Assembly: GCA_043767025.1 (NCBI GenBank)
Contig: JAYUHK010000004.1
Coordinates: 1-32,776 of the forward strand
DNA length: 32,776 nucleotides
Origin: JAYUHK01 sp043767025
GTDB taxonomy: Bacteria > Bacteroidota > Bacteroidia > Chitinophagales > Saprospiraceae
Direction: 5' to 3'
Shown here: positions 7,745-16,088 of the stretch, piece by piece
Layout of the letters: the number at the start of each line of letters is the position of its first letter
Position numbering within the stretch: the first letter of the stretch is position 1
Translations under genes and position numbers: made by a program
Notes under the pieces: model-generated
Told to the model about the DNA's origin: nothing
The model's database searches: none
The model's input: only the letters and a program-made list of their open reading frames with translations

Positions 7745-7795
7745 CAAAAGGGTTTTTGACACTGTCAGAAAGTCTTTTGCAAATATAAAACATTG
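7729..7795 (+). terminator. 67-bp near-perfect palindrome with T-run (likely ppc terminator)
   Basis: The arms 7729-7750 and 7774-7795 are perfect 22-bp inverted repeats. The 23 bases between them are also mostly self-complementary, centred on GACACTGTC (7758-7766). Overall 30 of 33 pairs match, with two further G-T pairs. GAAA and then eight T's follow, ending right at the next ATG. It can act as a rho-independent terminator for ppc, and it overlaps the promoter of the next gene. Confidence 0.65.
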
Positions 7796-7806
7796 AAATT
7801 TTTTTT

Positions 7807-8505
7807 ATGAAACAGCTTAAAATTTTTCTCGCTATCGGAATGATGATTTTGGGTATTTCCGAAACAAATGCCCAAAAATTTGGGATAGGCTTCGGTTTTG
7901 ATGTCAATCAAACTCGATTCAGGCAGACGCTGCCAGCAATGAGGAGTTTAGAACTTAAAAACGCTTACAGACCACGTCTGGGCATGGGTGCAGGCATCGC
8001 ACTTTATTGCAAGCTCAATAAAAAATTCACTGTTTATATCCAGCCAAGCGTGTCAATATTTAATTTAAGCACCCAATTTAACACAGATACCACCACTCGT
8101 TATCCCGATTCAGATATTCACATTGAATATGTTAATTTGGCAAGTCACGTAAGTTACAACATTAATCGCCGAATACAGGGATTTTTGGGCGTTAAATTTA
8201 GTGGCGTTACGGATTTGTCTTTTAGAAATAAAAAAACAAACGCGCTGACAGTGTATGAGTCTGTTGAAAATAAGTACTCTTTCAATCCATACGTTGGTGT
8301 CAACTATTATGTTGGTGATTACATAAATATTAATCTAAATTTTACTTATTTTACAAAATATTTATACATAACAGGCGCATTAGACAAACAAAACAATATC
8401 AGAGGTCCTGTGGAAATAACTCCTTATGTGTTCTCCATAGGACTTGATTACAGATTTGATTTTTCAGAATTTCCGCAAATAAAGAAGCTAATAATGCGAC
8501 ATTGA
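7807..8505 (+). CDS. Outer-membrane beta-barrel protein (porin-like)
   Basis: 232 residues. An N-terminal Sec signal peptide (MKQLKIFLAIGMMILGISETNAQ, cleavage likely after NA-Q) is followed by alternating strands rich in Gly and aromatic residues, for example FGIGFGFDVN, YNINRRIQGFLGVKF and FNPYVGVNYYVGDYININLNFTYF, as in 8-10-stranded Bacteroidota barrels (PorT/OMP_b-brl-like). The C-terminal IGLDYRFDF is a typical closing strand. The substrate or role cannot be told. It has its own promoter at 7713-7744 and the coding sequence starts directly after eight T's. Confidence 0.75.
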   Translation: MKQLKIFLAIGMMILGISETNAQKFGIGFGFDVNQTRFRQTLPAMRSLELKNAYRPRLGMGAGIALYCKLNKKFTVYIQPSVSIFNLSTQFNTDTTTRYPDSDIHIEYVNLASHVSYNINRRIQGFLGVKFSGVTDLSFRNKKTNALTVYESVENKYSFNPYVGVNYYVGDYININLNFTYFTKYLYITGALDKQNNIRGPVEITPYVFSIGLDYRFDFSEFPQIKKLIMRH

Positions 8506-8550
8506 GCAACTCAATAGTTGCCATAGTGGCATTTACTGTGCTATTTGAAC

Positions 8551-8583
8551 TTGCGGCATTATATTCAGTCGCCATTAATTTTG
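8551..8583 (+). promoter_or_regulatory. Putative promoter of the GLPGLI/TonB-receptor pair
   Basis: CTTG at 8551-8554, a 21-bp spacer and TAATTTTG at 8576-8583 (exact TAnnTTTG). The predicted start near 8590 leaves ~30 bases to the ATG at 8620 and supports that start over the ATG at 8545, which lies upstream of the promoter. Confidence 0.5.
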
Positions 8584-8619
8584 CTCATAGTTTTCCGCAA
8601 CCTTTTAAAATCCTCTTTT

Positions 8620-9405
8620 ATGAAATACTTTTTTTCGATGTTGATGATATGCTGCTGCGTGGCGGCGGCGGCAGGACAAGCTACGAAATTCGTCTATATG
8701 GGACACAGTGCTGCGGTGCCGCAGTTGAGCCAGCAACAAAAAATGGAACTTTCTCCGTCCGAAAGACTGATGTTAGAAAAAATGTTTGACAAACTCCAAT
8801 ACAGTTATCGAGCTGACGAGTTGCTTTATGTGGCGGGAAAATCCGTTTTCGAGTTCGGCAGTGGTTTTTATACCATCAAGGACGGCGTAAAAAGTATTGA
8901 CCCCAATTCTCGCTCCGCTGGAACTGAATACAAAACCTATAAAGACGCAAAGACGCACCAAAGTACGACCGATATTTACAGCGACCAAACGACGGTCGTT
9001 GATTTTTTGAGCGACTTCGCTTGGCAATGTTCGGACGAAAAAAAGAAAATTGCCAACTTCGAGTGCATCAAATGTACGGGTTACAGCTGCAACGACACGC
9101 TAACAGCTTGGTACAGCAACGAAATCCCAATCTCGGAAGGTCCGCTCATCTATGGCGGCTTGCCGGGCTTGATAGTGAGCCTCCAAATAAAACAAGGCAA
9201 AGCCGATTTTACTTATTTTTTGGACGAAATACAGACCATCAAAGCGAGCGAAACGCCTGTGATAGCTATTCCAACGCCCAAAAAAACCATCAGTTGGTGC
9301 CAACATTTGGGCATCAAGGAAAACAACCGCGAAAAAGACAACGAAAGGATTCTGAAAGAAGCGGCACGCAAAAAAAAATCTGCCAATGAAGCACCTAAAA
9401 ATTAG
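8620..9405 (+). CDS. GLPGLI family protein
   Basis: 261 residues from ATG 8620, which gives a clean signal peptide (MKYFFSMLMICCCVAAAAGQ). The family motif GGLPGLIVSLQI lies at residues 179-190, preceded by the usual LTAWYSNEIPISEGP segment that characterises this Bacteroidota family of exported proteins. Function is unknown. The stop overlaps the start of the next gene by 20 bp, so the two are almost certainly translated from one mRNA. The GLPGLI/TonB-type pair is a recurring arrangement in this phylum. An ATG at 8545 would add 25 residues ahead of the signal peptide and was rejected. Confidence 0.9.
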   Translation: MKYFFSMLMICCCVAAAAGQATKFVYMGHSAAVPQLSQQQKMELSPSERLMLEKMFDKLQYSYRADELLYVAGKSVFEFGSGFYTIKDGVKSIDPNSRSAGTEYKTYKDAKTHQSTTDIYSDQTTVVDFLSDFAWQCSDEKKKIANFECIKCTGYSCNDTLTAWYSNEIPISEGPLIYGGLPGLIVSLQIKQGKADFTYFLDEIQTIKASETPVIAIPTPKKTISWCQHLGIKENNREKDNERILKEAARKKKSANEAPKN

Positions 9406-12049
9406 TTTTTTGTGGGCGACGTGGCTTCTGTGCGGCGTGGCGGCGCAAAATATGTCAGCGCAGCAAAATCCATATTCGATAAAAGGCAAAGTACTTTTTG
9501 AGGACGGAACTGCCGCGCCGAGTGCGTTTGTGGAGTTGATGAAAAAAGATTCTTCGGGCAGTTTGGCGTTCACGACCAGTGACGAAAACGGGATTTGGCA
9601 GCACTCGATGTCAGGCGATAGCGCGCTGGTTCGCGTCCGCATGATGGCGCACATTACGGTGTGGCGTTGGTATTTTTTGTCGTCCAAAGATACCTTGCCG
9701 CTCGTGTTGCTCGATGCCAATTCGTTGCTTCCCGATGTGGTCATCAAAGCCCAAACTTACGGCGTGTTGCAGAACGGCGATACGCTAAAATTTCAACTCC
9801 AATCGTTCTCCAATGGGCGCGAACAGACGCTGGGAGATATTTTGAAAAAACTGCCCGGCGTGACGCTCGAAGGCGGAATTATTAAATATCAAGGAAAAAA
9901 AATTGACAAACTCTTGCTGCACGGCAAAGATATTCTTAACAATCAGCACAAAGCGAGCAGCGAAAGTATTGAGTTTTCAAAGTTGGAAAGCGTCCAGCTC
10001 ATCAATCACTACAAAGATGCGTTGGAGGCTTTCGACGGCTCCAAATCCGACAAAGTGGCGTTGGACGTGCGGCTCAAACAGACTGCTCTCCACAGGTTGA
10101 GTGGTTTGCTCGGAGCTTTTGGCGGCTACAAAAATCGCTATCGGAGCGAAAATAACTTGTTCAACATCCACGAAACGAAAGCCTTTAATTTTTTTCTGAA
10201 CGCCAACAATACCAACAAAAATACCTTGTCCGTCTTCGACGCATTGGATATGGCGGGCGGCTTGGAGGTCTTGGTGCATCTGCCCGAAGTGATGGATAAG
10301 CTGTTGGAGCAATATACTGCACAGGGAGCGAAGTCGAACAATATTGCGTCCGACGAAGGCGTGCTGAACTTTGGCTACGAGGACAAAGAAACCGATTTTT
10401 TTACTTGGAAAGCCGCCGCTTACACGACGTTCAGCAAGCGACGCAACGAAGCGTCATTCCAACGAAATTATTTCAGCGACGCGCGAATATTTGACGGTAA
10501 GAATGTCAATGTGCGCCAAAAAAGTGTTTTTGGCGGCTCGCTTGCAGCTGTTTATCAGCCCGACGAAAAAAATATTGTCAAAATTTTTGGCAGCTACCAC
10601 CAAGATATTTATGCGACCAACGAGCAATCCGACGGAATTTTTGTCGGAAAAAACGCAGATTTTGGGCAAGAAAGCCGCCTCAAAACCCATTCTTTGCTTT
10701 TCAACACCGTTTGGGCTGCCAAAATGCCAAATGCGTGGAAAAATACGCTCAAAATAACCGCTTTTGTAGATAATTCTGTTGGATTTCATGCCCTCAACGA
10801 CTTGAACCCCATTTTTGGACTTCCCATTGCGATAAATACCAACACCAAAACGTACTATTTGCGGCAGTCTATCCTTGATGTCAGCCAATCGGTTGCCCTG
10901 CAAAACGATTACAAAAAAACGTGGAAAAATTGGAGTTGCAAGTTCTCTGCACGCTACAACGCCACGAGCGCAAACTCCGATTTGGGAGCCAATCGGCTGC
11001 TACAAACGCCATTTACGAGTGGAAATAATTATTTTTCGCAAATATTAGGGAGCGACGCGCAGCTTTCTTACGAACAAAATAAGTGGAATTTCAGTGGCAC
11101 GCTTGGGCTCAGACATCGAAAGTCCGCGCTTAACGGACAGTTTTTTTCGCAGAATTTTCCAGCAGCCGAGCTTCTGGTAGATTACAATTTCAGCAAGACC
11201 GACCAAATCACGATAAAATATTCGCACCAACAAAACGCTATGAGCCTCGAAGACGTACGAAATGGCTACCAGATTTTGGACGCTCGCACCGCCGCCGCCG
11301 GAGGCATCGGAGCAGACAATCTGACTGCCGCACACAACGTTGGTTTGTTTTATAAATTGGTCAATTATCAAGGCTTTTTCATTTTTTGCAGTGTCAATCA
11401 ATCTTTTCGGAGCAAAATCCCGACCGATTACAGCCAGTTTGCGACCGATTATTTCGTCCAAAAAAGAATTTTAACGCCGTCCAACAGCACGACTACTGCC
11501 GCCGCGACTATCAGTGCGCCGCTCCAAATGTTGCGTGCAAAAGCCACCATTACCTACCATTTTTTGGACAATGGCGGGTTTGCTTTCATAGAAAATCAAC
11601 TGCAAAACACTCGGCAGACCAATCACATCGCTACGCTCCAAATGGATTCCAAGTGGAACGCGCCCGTCGAGCTGTCTTTCAAAACAAATTTTCAACACAA
11701 CGTCCAAAAAATCGCCAGCCAAACCAACCAATACCAAAGCTACGAAGTCGGCGGCGGCATAGACATTGCGCCCGTCAAAAGCCTAAAATTCTCTAATTTG
11801 CTGGCTTTCACGAGTGCCAAAAGCGAAATTTTTGGACAAAAGCAACAAAATAATTTTTGGAACATCGGCTTCAATTACAGCTATCAAGCCGCTACATCAT
11901 CGTGGCGTTGGAGTCTTATCGGCGACAATCTGCTGCATCTTCAGCCCACACAGCTTCTAAAAACCAATTTTACGGACGCTTACGCCGACTATTACCTCCA
12001 ACGCATCATGGCTGGATACCTTCTGCTCGGCGTGCAATTCGTTTTTTGA
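9386..12049 (+). CDS. TonB-dependent receptor-like outer-membrane protein
   Basis: 887 residues. A signal peptide (to about residue 25, NMSAQQ) is followed by a carboxypeptidase-like regulatory beta-sandwich (SIKGKVLFEDGTAAPSAFVE... to ~residue 110) and a plug-like region with TLGDILKKLPGVTLEGGIIK and the GKKIDKLLLHGKDIL segment (~150-195). The rest is long barrel-like sequence ending in YLLLGVQFVF, a typical C-terminal strand with terminal Phe. No TonB box can be assigned with confidence. The gene overlaps the GLPGLI gene by 20 bp, and that partner suggests a shared task at the outer membrane. Substrate is unknown. No clear terminator is visible in the 30-bp gap to the convergent exonuclease gene. 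Confidence 0.85.
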   Translation: MKHLKISFLWATWLLCGVAAQNMSAQQNPYSIKGKVLFEDGTAAPSAFVELMKKDSSGSLAFTTSDENGIWQHSMSGDSALVRVRMMAHITVWRWYFLSSKDTLPLVLLDANSLLPDVVIKAQTYGVLQNGDTLKFQLQSFSNGREQTLGDILKKLPGVTLEGGIIKYQGKKIDKLLLHGKDILNNQHKASSESIEFSKLESVQLINHYKDALEAFDGSKSDKVALDVRLKQTALHRLSGLLGAFGGYKNRYRSENNLFNIHETKAFNFFLNANNTNKNTLSVFDALDMAGGLEVLVHLPEVMDKLLEQYTAQGAKSNNIASDEGVLNFGYEDKETDFFTWKAAAYTTFSKRRNEASFQRNYFSDARIFDGKNVNVRQKSVFGGSLAAVYQPDEKNIVKIFGSYHQDIYATNEQSDGIFVGKNADFGQESRLKTHSLLFNTVWAAKMPNAWKNTLKITAFVDNSVGFHALNDLNPIFGLPIAINTNTKTYYLRQSILDVSQSVALQNDYKKTWKNWSCKFSARYNATSANSDLGANRLLQTPFTSGNNYFSQILGSDAQLSYEQNKWNFSGTLGLRHRKSALNGQFFSQNFPAAELLVDYNFSKTDQITIKYSHQQNAMSLEDVRNGYQILDARTAAAGGIGADNLTAAHNVGLFYKLVNYQGFFIFCSVNQSFRSKIPTDYSQFATDYFVQKRILTPSNSTTTAAATISAPLQMLRAKATITYHFLDNGGFAFIENQLQNTRQTNHIATLQMDSKWNAPVELSFKTNFQHNVQKIASQTNQYQSYEVGGGIDIAPVKSLKFSNLLAFTSAKSEIFGQKQQNNFWNIGFNYSYQAATSSWRWSLIGDNLLHLQPTQLLKTNFTDAYADYYLQRIMAGYLLLGVQFVF

Positions 12050-12079
12050 GGTTTAGGGAAAAGTAAAATGCACACTTCT

Positions 12080-12835
12080 TCACTCCAAGCTCAAAGGTTG
12101 GTGTTTTATTTGTTCTGTCGCCAAAAGCGGCAGATTGCGGAGGCGGAGCAGCAGCTGTGCGACCGTCAGCACGTCTTTTTCGCAATAAACGGCGATGCGG
12201 GCAAGGTCGTTTTCTTCCCAATACACGCGCCCCACTTGGCTGCCGTCAATATCGCCTTTGGGCGACGGAATACCGAACACTGCGGCTAATAGTTTGAGTG
12301 ACGTGTAGCTCTTGATGTCCCCGAATTTCCACATTTCGAGCGTGTCCAAGTGCTTGATTTCCCATGGTTTTTTGCCCGCCAAGTCCAGCATATTTGGCAA
12401 TGGAAGATTATTGATTAAAAAACGGCGACACATATAAGGAAGGTCAAATTCCTTGATGTTGTGACCGCAAAAAGCAAAATTTTCTGCCTTTGCGTACCTT
12501 TTGGCGAGCATTTCGGCAAACTCTTGCAGCAGCGTCGCCTCGTCGTGGTGGGCAAAAGACTTAAGGTGCAGCGTCCATTCGCCCTCTTTTTCGGTAAGTC
12601 GCCCGACCGAAATGCAGATAATTTTTCCAAATTCGGCATAGATAGCAGCTCGTCCGTATTGCTCGGCAGCGTCGGTGTCGGCGGTCGCCGTGTCGCTGTC
12701 GTATTTTTTGAGCAGCTGCTTGGTTTTCTGTCGCCACAGGTCTTTGAACGTATCGTCCAACTCCCCAAAAGTGGCGAATTGAGATACTGTTTCGATGTCG
12801 ATAAATAAAATATTCGATAGCTCGTGTGCTTGCAT
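12080..12835 (-). CDS. Predicted 3'-5' exonuclease related to PolB proofreading domain (DEDD)
   Basis: 251 residues. All DEDD-family exonuclease motifs are visible: Exo I FIDIET (Asp13, Glu15), Exo II GHNIKEFD (Asn125 to Asp131) and Exo III YCEKD (Tyr217, Asp221). This is the DEDDy type seen in the group annotated as 3'-5' exonuclease related to the exonuclease domain of PolB. It should need two metal ions and degrade single-stranded 3' ends; no polymerase domain is present. The protein is complete for a stand-alone exonuclease. A Uma2-type gene lies 14 bp upstream on the same strand, so the two are probably co-transcribed. Confidence 0.9.
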   Translation of the reverse strand: MQAHELSNILFIDIETVSQFATFGELDDTFKDLWRQKTKQLLKKYDSDTATADTDAAEQYGRAAIYAEFGKIICISVGRLTEKEGEWTLHLKSFAHHDEATLLQEFAEMLAKRYAKAENFAFCGHNIKEFDLPYMCRRFLINNLPLPNMLDLAGKKPWEIKHLDTLEMWKFGDIKSYTSLKLLAAVFGIPSPKGDIDGSQVGRVYWEENDLARIAVYCEKDVLTVAQLLLRLRNLPLLATEQIKHQPLSLE

Positions 12836-12849
12836 TGTTGAAAATAATT

Positions 12850-13440
12850 TTAAAAAATATTTTTATAAATTCTTGATAGCGAAAGACTTACGCCGACGGA
12901 TTTCAGAAAAACCTCATTTTCCAAACCGCTTACTGCGTCGCTTTGCCAAAGGTCGTCGTCTTTGCGAAAAAAGGTAGAAACCTCCGCCGTGTCTTGTCGG
13001 ACGAGCGCGTACTCACGGAAAGAGGGGAGGGAGCGATACCACATAAATTTTTCGTCTTTGTCCTGATTTTGTGTGGAGGGCGAGAGGACTTCTACGATTA
13101 GCAGAGGATTGGTGATGGCTTGTGCATCTTTGTCCGAGATTTGGGGTGCTTCTGCGACCACCACCGCATCGGGATACACATAAAAATTGTATGCAGGGAT
13201 ATAAATTTTTTGGTCGCTGCCGAGAACCTCCATCTCGTGGGGTAAACAAATATCCAATGCGGTAATGATATTTCTACAAATTCTGTTATGATTGATGCTT
13301 GCTCCAGCCATTTTTCTGATGAACCCGTTTAGATAATAGTGTTTTTCGTTGGTCGTCCGCTCTATATTCAGGTATTCGGCGACGGTCGCGCGTTGCGACG
13401 GCGATTTTGTTTGTAGTGTTTTTACTGTCGTGCCAACCAT
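12850..13440 (-). CDS. Uma2 family (DUF820) putative restriction endonuclease
   Basis: 196 residues with the Uma2 core: YPDAVVV (Pro90-Asp91), then NPLLIVEVLSPST with Glu117, then the conserved DKDEKFMWYRSLPSFREYALV block. The family has a PD-(D/E)XK nuclease fold and is very common in multiple copies in Bacteroidota and cyanobacteria; its biological role is unresolved. The start Met is preceded by an AT-rich gap shared with the divergent 13648 gene. It stands 14 bp upstream of the exonuclease gene and is probably in the same transcript. No repeat element like those next to the other two nuclease families is seen at its 3' end. Confidence 0.85.
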   Translation of the reverse strand: MVGTTVKTLQTKSPSQRATVAEYLNIERTTNEKHYYLNGFIRKMAGASINHNRICRNIITALDICLPHEMEVLGSDQKIYIPAYNFYVYPDAVVVAEAPQISDKDAQAITNPLLIVEVLSPSTQNQDKDEKFMWYRSLPSFREYALVRQDTAEVSTFFRKDDDLWQSDAVSGLENEVFLKSVGVSLSLSRIYKNIF

Positions 13441-13554
13441 GATATTGAAAAATTATTGATTGATAATATTACAAAGTTGAAGAAAAATTAGCAATTATTA
13501 AAAAGAAAAATTACTTTTAGTCACAGTTTTAAGAAATATTTAACAAGATATTGA

Positions 13555-13562
13555 TATTTTTG
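13555..13562 (+). promoter_or_regulatory. Putative -7 promoter element of coiled-coil protein gene
   Basis: TATTTTTG fits TAnnTTTG. No proper TTTG -33 box lies 19-21 bp upstream. The predicted 5' leader to the ATG at 13648 is ~80 bases. Confidence 0.4.
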
Positions 13563-13647
13563 CAAAAATAAGTATTAAACAAACGACGTTTTGTGTACGA
13601 ATCTCTTTAAGTAAATAATTTTTTAAAAACCAAAATCAATTTTTATC

Positions 13648-14679
13648 ATGAGTACAACCGAAAATATGGGCGCGCCGATGCCGCCTTACGAACCCAACAA
13701 ACCCAGTTCGTCCAAATCAAAGTCGCTGCCTTGGGTAATCGCTGCCGCGCTTGGACTCGGAGGCTTGAACGTCTATCAGTACATGGGCAGCACCCAACAG
13801 ACTACTGTTATTGAGCAAAAAACCAAAGAGTTGGACGAGTCCGAAAAGCTGAAAGCCGAATTGGAAAAGCAGTATGCGCAAGCCAACTCCGAACTTGACC
13901 AAATGCGTACCAGCAACACCGACCTCAACAAAATGATTGACCGCCAAAAAGAAGAATTGCTGACGCAAAAAAATAAGATTTCGGGCTTGCTCAACGTCAA
14001 AGGCGACCTCAACGTAGCCCGCAACGAAATGAAAAAACTACGCGACCAAGTGAACGGCTACATGGGCGAAATAGCGGGGCTGAAAGAAGAAAACAAGCAA
14101 CTGACCAATAAAAACCAAGCTCTGACGACCGAAAAAGAGTCTTTGACTCAAACAGTGGCAGCCGAGCGGACGCAAAAAGAGTCTGTTACCAAAGAAAAAG
14201 AAGCACTCGCCAGCACTAAAGAAACCCTCGAATCCGAGAAAAAAGAGTTGAGCAAAAAAGTAAACGCCGCCTCTGTCGTCAAAGCGAAAGACGTGACTAT
14301 CCAGACGATAGAAGTAACCAAAAAAGGCTCGGAGGACAATGCCAAGAAAGCGCGCAACATCAATCGCATCAATATTGCCTTCAAAGCGGAAGCCAACGCA
14401 GTCACCAATCCGGGTTCGGAGCGGTTTTTAATCCGCGTAATCAGTCCGACTGGCGAAACGATAGCTACGCAAGAAGGCGGCAGCGGGCGCATCAAAGTAC
14501 TCCCCAACAACGAGGAAGTGGCTTACACGACCGAGTGTTCTGCCGACTACGCCAACAAAGATTCGGAGGTAAAACTCAAATATGACTTCCGCAACATGAC
14601 GCTCCAAGCGGGCGTGTATGAGTTGGAAATTTACAACAAAAACTATCTGTGCGGCAAAGGTACGTTCAAGATGAAATAA
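13648..14679 (+). CDS. Membrane-anchored coiled-coil protein, function unknown
   Basis: 343 residues, family not recognised. It has a short Pro-rich cytoplasmic-like N-terminus, one membrane segment (residues ~28-46, LPWVIAAALGLGGLNVYQYM), a long Lys/Glu-rich coiled coil (~55-220, many heptads with repeated EKE/KKE segments), and a C-terminal globular, probably beta-rich domain (~225-343) with RFLIRVISPTGETIATQEGG and AGVYELEIYNK strands. The layout suggests a single-pass protein holding a C-terminal domain away from the membrane. It has its own promoter-like element at 13555 and ends at a shared bidirectional terminator. Genes on both sides run on the opposite strand, so it is monocistronic. 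Confidence 0.8.
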   Translation: MSTTENMGAPMPPYEPNKPSSSKSKSLPWVIAAALGLGGLNVYQYMGSTQQTTVIEQKTKELDESEKLKAELEKQYAQANSELDQMRTSNTDLNKMIDRQKEELLTQKNKISGLLNVKGDLNVARNEMKKLRDQVNGYMGEIAGLKEENKQLTNKNQALTTEKESLTQTVAAERTQKESVTKEKEALASTKETLESEKKELSKKVNAASVVKAKDVTIQTIEVTKKGSEDNAKKARNINRINIAFKAEANAVTNPGSERFLIRVISPTGETIATQEGGSGRIKVLPNNEEVAYTTECSADYANKDSEVKLKYDFRNMTLQAGVYELEIYNKNYLCGKGTFKMK

Positions 14680-14682
14680 AAG

Positions 14683-14725
14683 AAAAAAAATCCGCTCGCC
14701 CCAAAAGAGCGGGCGGATTTTTTTT
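14683..14725. terminator. Bidirectional rho-independent terminator
   Basis: Stem TCCGCTCGC (14691-14699) pairs with GCGGGCGGA (14709-14717) with one G-T pair, and is flanked by eight A's on the left and eight T's on the right. It sits between the convergent coiled-coil gene and fabH and serves both strands. Confidence 0.9.
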
Positions 14726-14728
14726 GTT

Positions 14729-15787
14729 TTACCAACGTATCAACGCCGAAGCCCAAGTAAAACCGCTACCAAAAGCGGCGAGGCATACCAAATCTCCTTC
14801 TTTTATTTTGCCCGCTTCCCACGCTTCGCAAAGCGCGATAGGGACTGAGCCTGCGGTCGTATTGCCGTATTTCTGGATATTGTTCCAAACTTTTTCGTCG
14901 GGCAGTCCTAATTTTTTTTGCACAAACTGGCTGATGCGCAAGTTGGCTTGGTGCGGAATAAACATATCAATATCCGATGTCTGCAAACCCGTTTTCGCAA
15001 GTGCCTCTCCGATGACCTCTGGAAACTTTTGAACCGCCATTTTGAACACAAATGGACCGTTCATATTCGGAAAAATCTGCCCTTCGTCCAGCATGTGCTG
15101 ATTGAAGAAAATATCCCCAAACTCGTGGTCGGAATAGCCAAATTGTTCTTTGCCCAAATGCTTGCCGCCGTGGCTTCCCGGATTGATAAACGCTAACTCT
15201 TCGGCGTGCGTGCCGTCCGAGTGGAGGTGCGTCGTGAGGATTCCCTGCCCTGCTTTTTCGGTAGGTTGGACGACCACCGCGCCCGCGCCGTCGCCAAAAA
15301 TCACAGTTACATTGCGCCCACGAGTCGAAAAATCCAAGCCCATCGAGTGCATTTCGGCACCTACTACCAAGATATTTTTGTACATTCCTGTTTTTACGAA
15401 TTGGTCGGCGATAGAAAGTGCATATACGAAGCCCGAACACTGGTTGCGAATATCGAGCGCGCCGATTTCGGTCTTCGCGATGCCCAACTCACGCTGCAGC
15501 AGAACGCCGCAGCCCGGAAAATAATAGTCGGGACTCAAAGTAGCAAAAATGATAAAATCTATTTCTTCTTTGCTGATATTTGCTCGTTGGATAGCGATTT
15601 CGGCGGCGCGCGCGCCCATCGTGGTCGTGGTTTCGACGTGTTTTTCGCCGTAGCGACGCTCGCGAATACCGGTGCGCTCCTGAATCCACTCGTCGGTGGT
15701 TTCCATGACCCTCGAAAGGTCGTCGTTGGTCACGATTTTGGCGGGGACGTAGTAGCCGATGCCGCCGATTTTTGATTGTTTCAACAT
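14729..15787 (-). CDS. fabH: 3-oxoacyl-[acyl-carrier-protein] synthase III
   Basis: 352 residues. It condenses acetyl-CoA (or another acyl-CoA) with malonyl-ACP to start fatty acid synthesis. The Cys-His-Asn triad is complete: Cys117 in RNQCSGFVYAL, His279 in FIPHQANLRIS and Asn309 in YGNTTAGSVPIAL; GDGAGAVVV near 165 and the C-terminal FGSGFTWASALI are also as expected. It is ~35 residues longer than E. coli FabH (317), mainly through the stretch at about 200-242 (GSHGGKHLGKEQFGYSD...). KASIII paralogues acting in other pathways look similar, so the housekeeping role is likely but not certain. No fab or acp partner lies next to it; the gene stands alone with its own terminator. Confidence 0.85.
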   Translation of the reverse strand: MLKQSKIGGIGYYVPAKIVTNDDLSRVMETTDEWIQERTGIRERRYGEKHVETTTTMGARAAEIAIQRANISKEEIDFIIFATLSPDYYFPGCGVLLQRELGIAKTEIGALDIRNQCSGFVYALSIADQFVKTGMYKNILVVGAEMHSMGLDFSTRGRNVTVIFGDGAGAVVVQPTEKAGQGILTTHLHSDGTHAEELAFINPGSHGGKHLGKEQFGYSDHEFGDIFFNQHMLDEGQIFPNMNGPFVFKMAVQKFPEVIGEALAKTGLQTSDIDMFIPHQANLRISQFVQKKLGLPDEKVWNNIQKYGNTTAGSVPIALCEAWEAGKIKEGDLVCLAAFGSGFTWASALIRW

Positions 15788-15899
15788 ATTTTCTAAAATA
15801 AGATTGCGATAATTTTACTCAAAAATCGGTATTTTTTTTGAGAAAAAACGAAATTGCGGGATAATTTTTTTAATTTTTAGATTTATAGAAAAAAATAAT

Positions 15900-15907
15900 T
15901 ACCTTTG
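15900..15907 (+). promoter_or_regulatory. -7 promoter element of tRNA-Leu
   Basis: TACCTTTG (TAnnTTTG) ends 13 bp before the first base of the tRNA, so the primary transcript should begin about 7 bases upstream of the mature 5' end. The same TACCTTTG octamer precedes the tRNA-Thr cluster twice. Confidence 0.7.
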
Positions 15908-15920
15908 CGCTGCAAAAAAA

Positions 15921-16004
15921 GCCCAGGTGGTGAAATTGGTAGACATGCCATCTTGAGGGGGTGGTGCTCGCAAGGGCGTGCAAGTTCGAATCTTGTTCTG
16001 GGCA
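15921..16004 (+). tRNA. tRNA-Leu (anticodon GAG)
   Basis: An 84-nt class II tRNA. Acceptor GCCCAGG pairs with TCTGGGC, anticodon stem CCATC/GGTGG encloses loop TTGAGGG, giving anticodon GAG (reads CUC/CUU). There is a long variable arm (CTCGCAAGGGCG), a T-loop TTCGAAT and discriminator A. CCA is not encoded. Confidence 0.95.
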
Positions 16005-16011
16005 CTTTCAG

Positions 16012-16056
16012 AAAATGTAACTTTTGGGCGTAAGGTGCTTGGGAGTTACTTTTTTT
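16012..16056 (+). terminator. Probable terminator after tRNA-Leu
   Basis: AAAATGTAAC (16012-16021) pairs with GTTACTTTTT (16045-16054) with one mismatch, and the right arm merges into a T-run. The loop is large (23 bases), so strength is uncertain. Confidence 0.45.
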
Positions 16057-16088
16057 GTCACAAATTATAAATTTATTTTTATAAAATT

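Noticed and set aside
7729..7795. Invertible (phase-variable) promoter
   Set aside because: The inverted repeats enclose only 23 bp and the region is symmetric, so inversion would change almost nothing; no recombinase gene is nearby.
8545..8619. Upstream ATG start for the GLPGLI gene
   Set aside because: It lies upstream of the predicted promoter and would bury the signal peptide.
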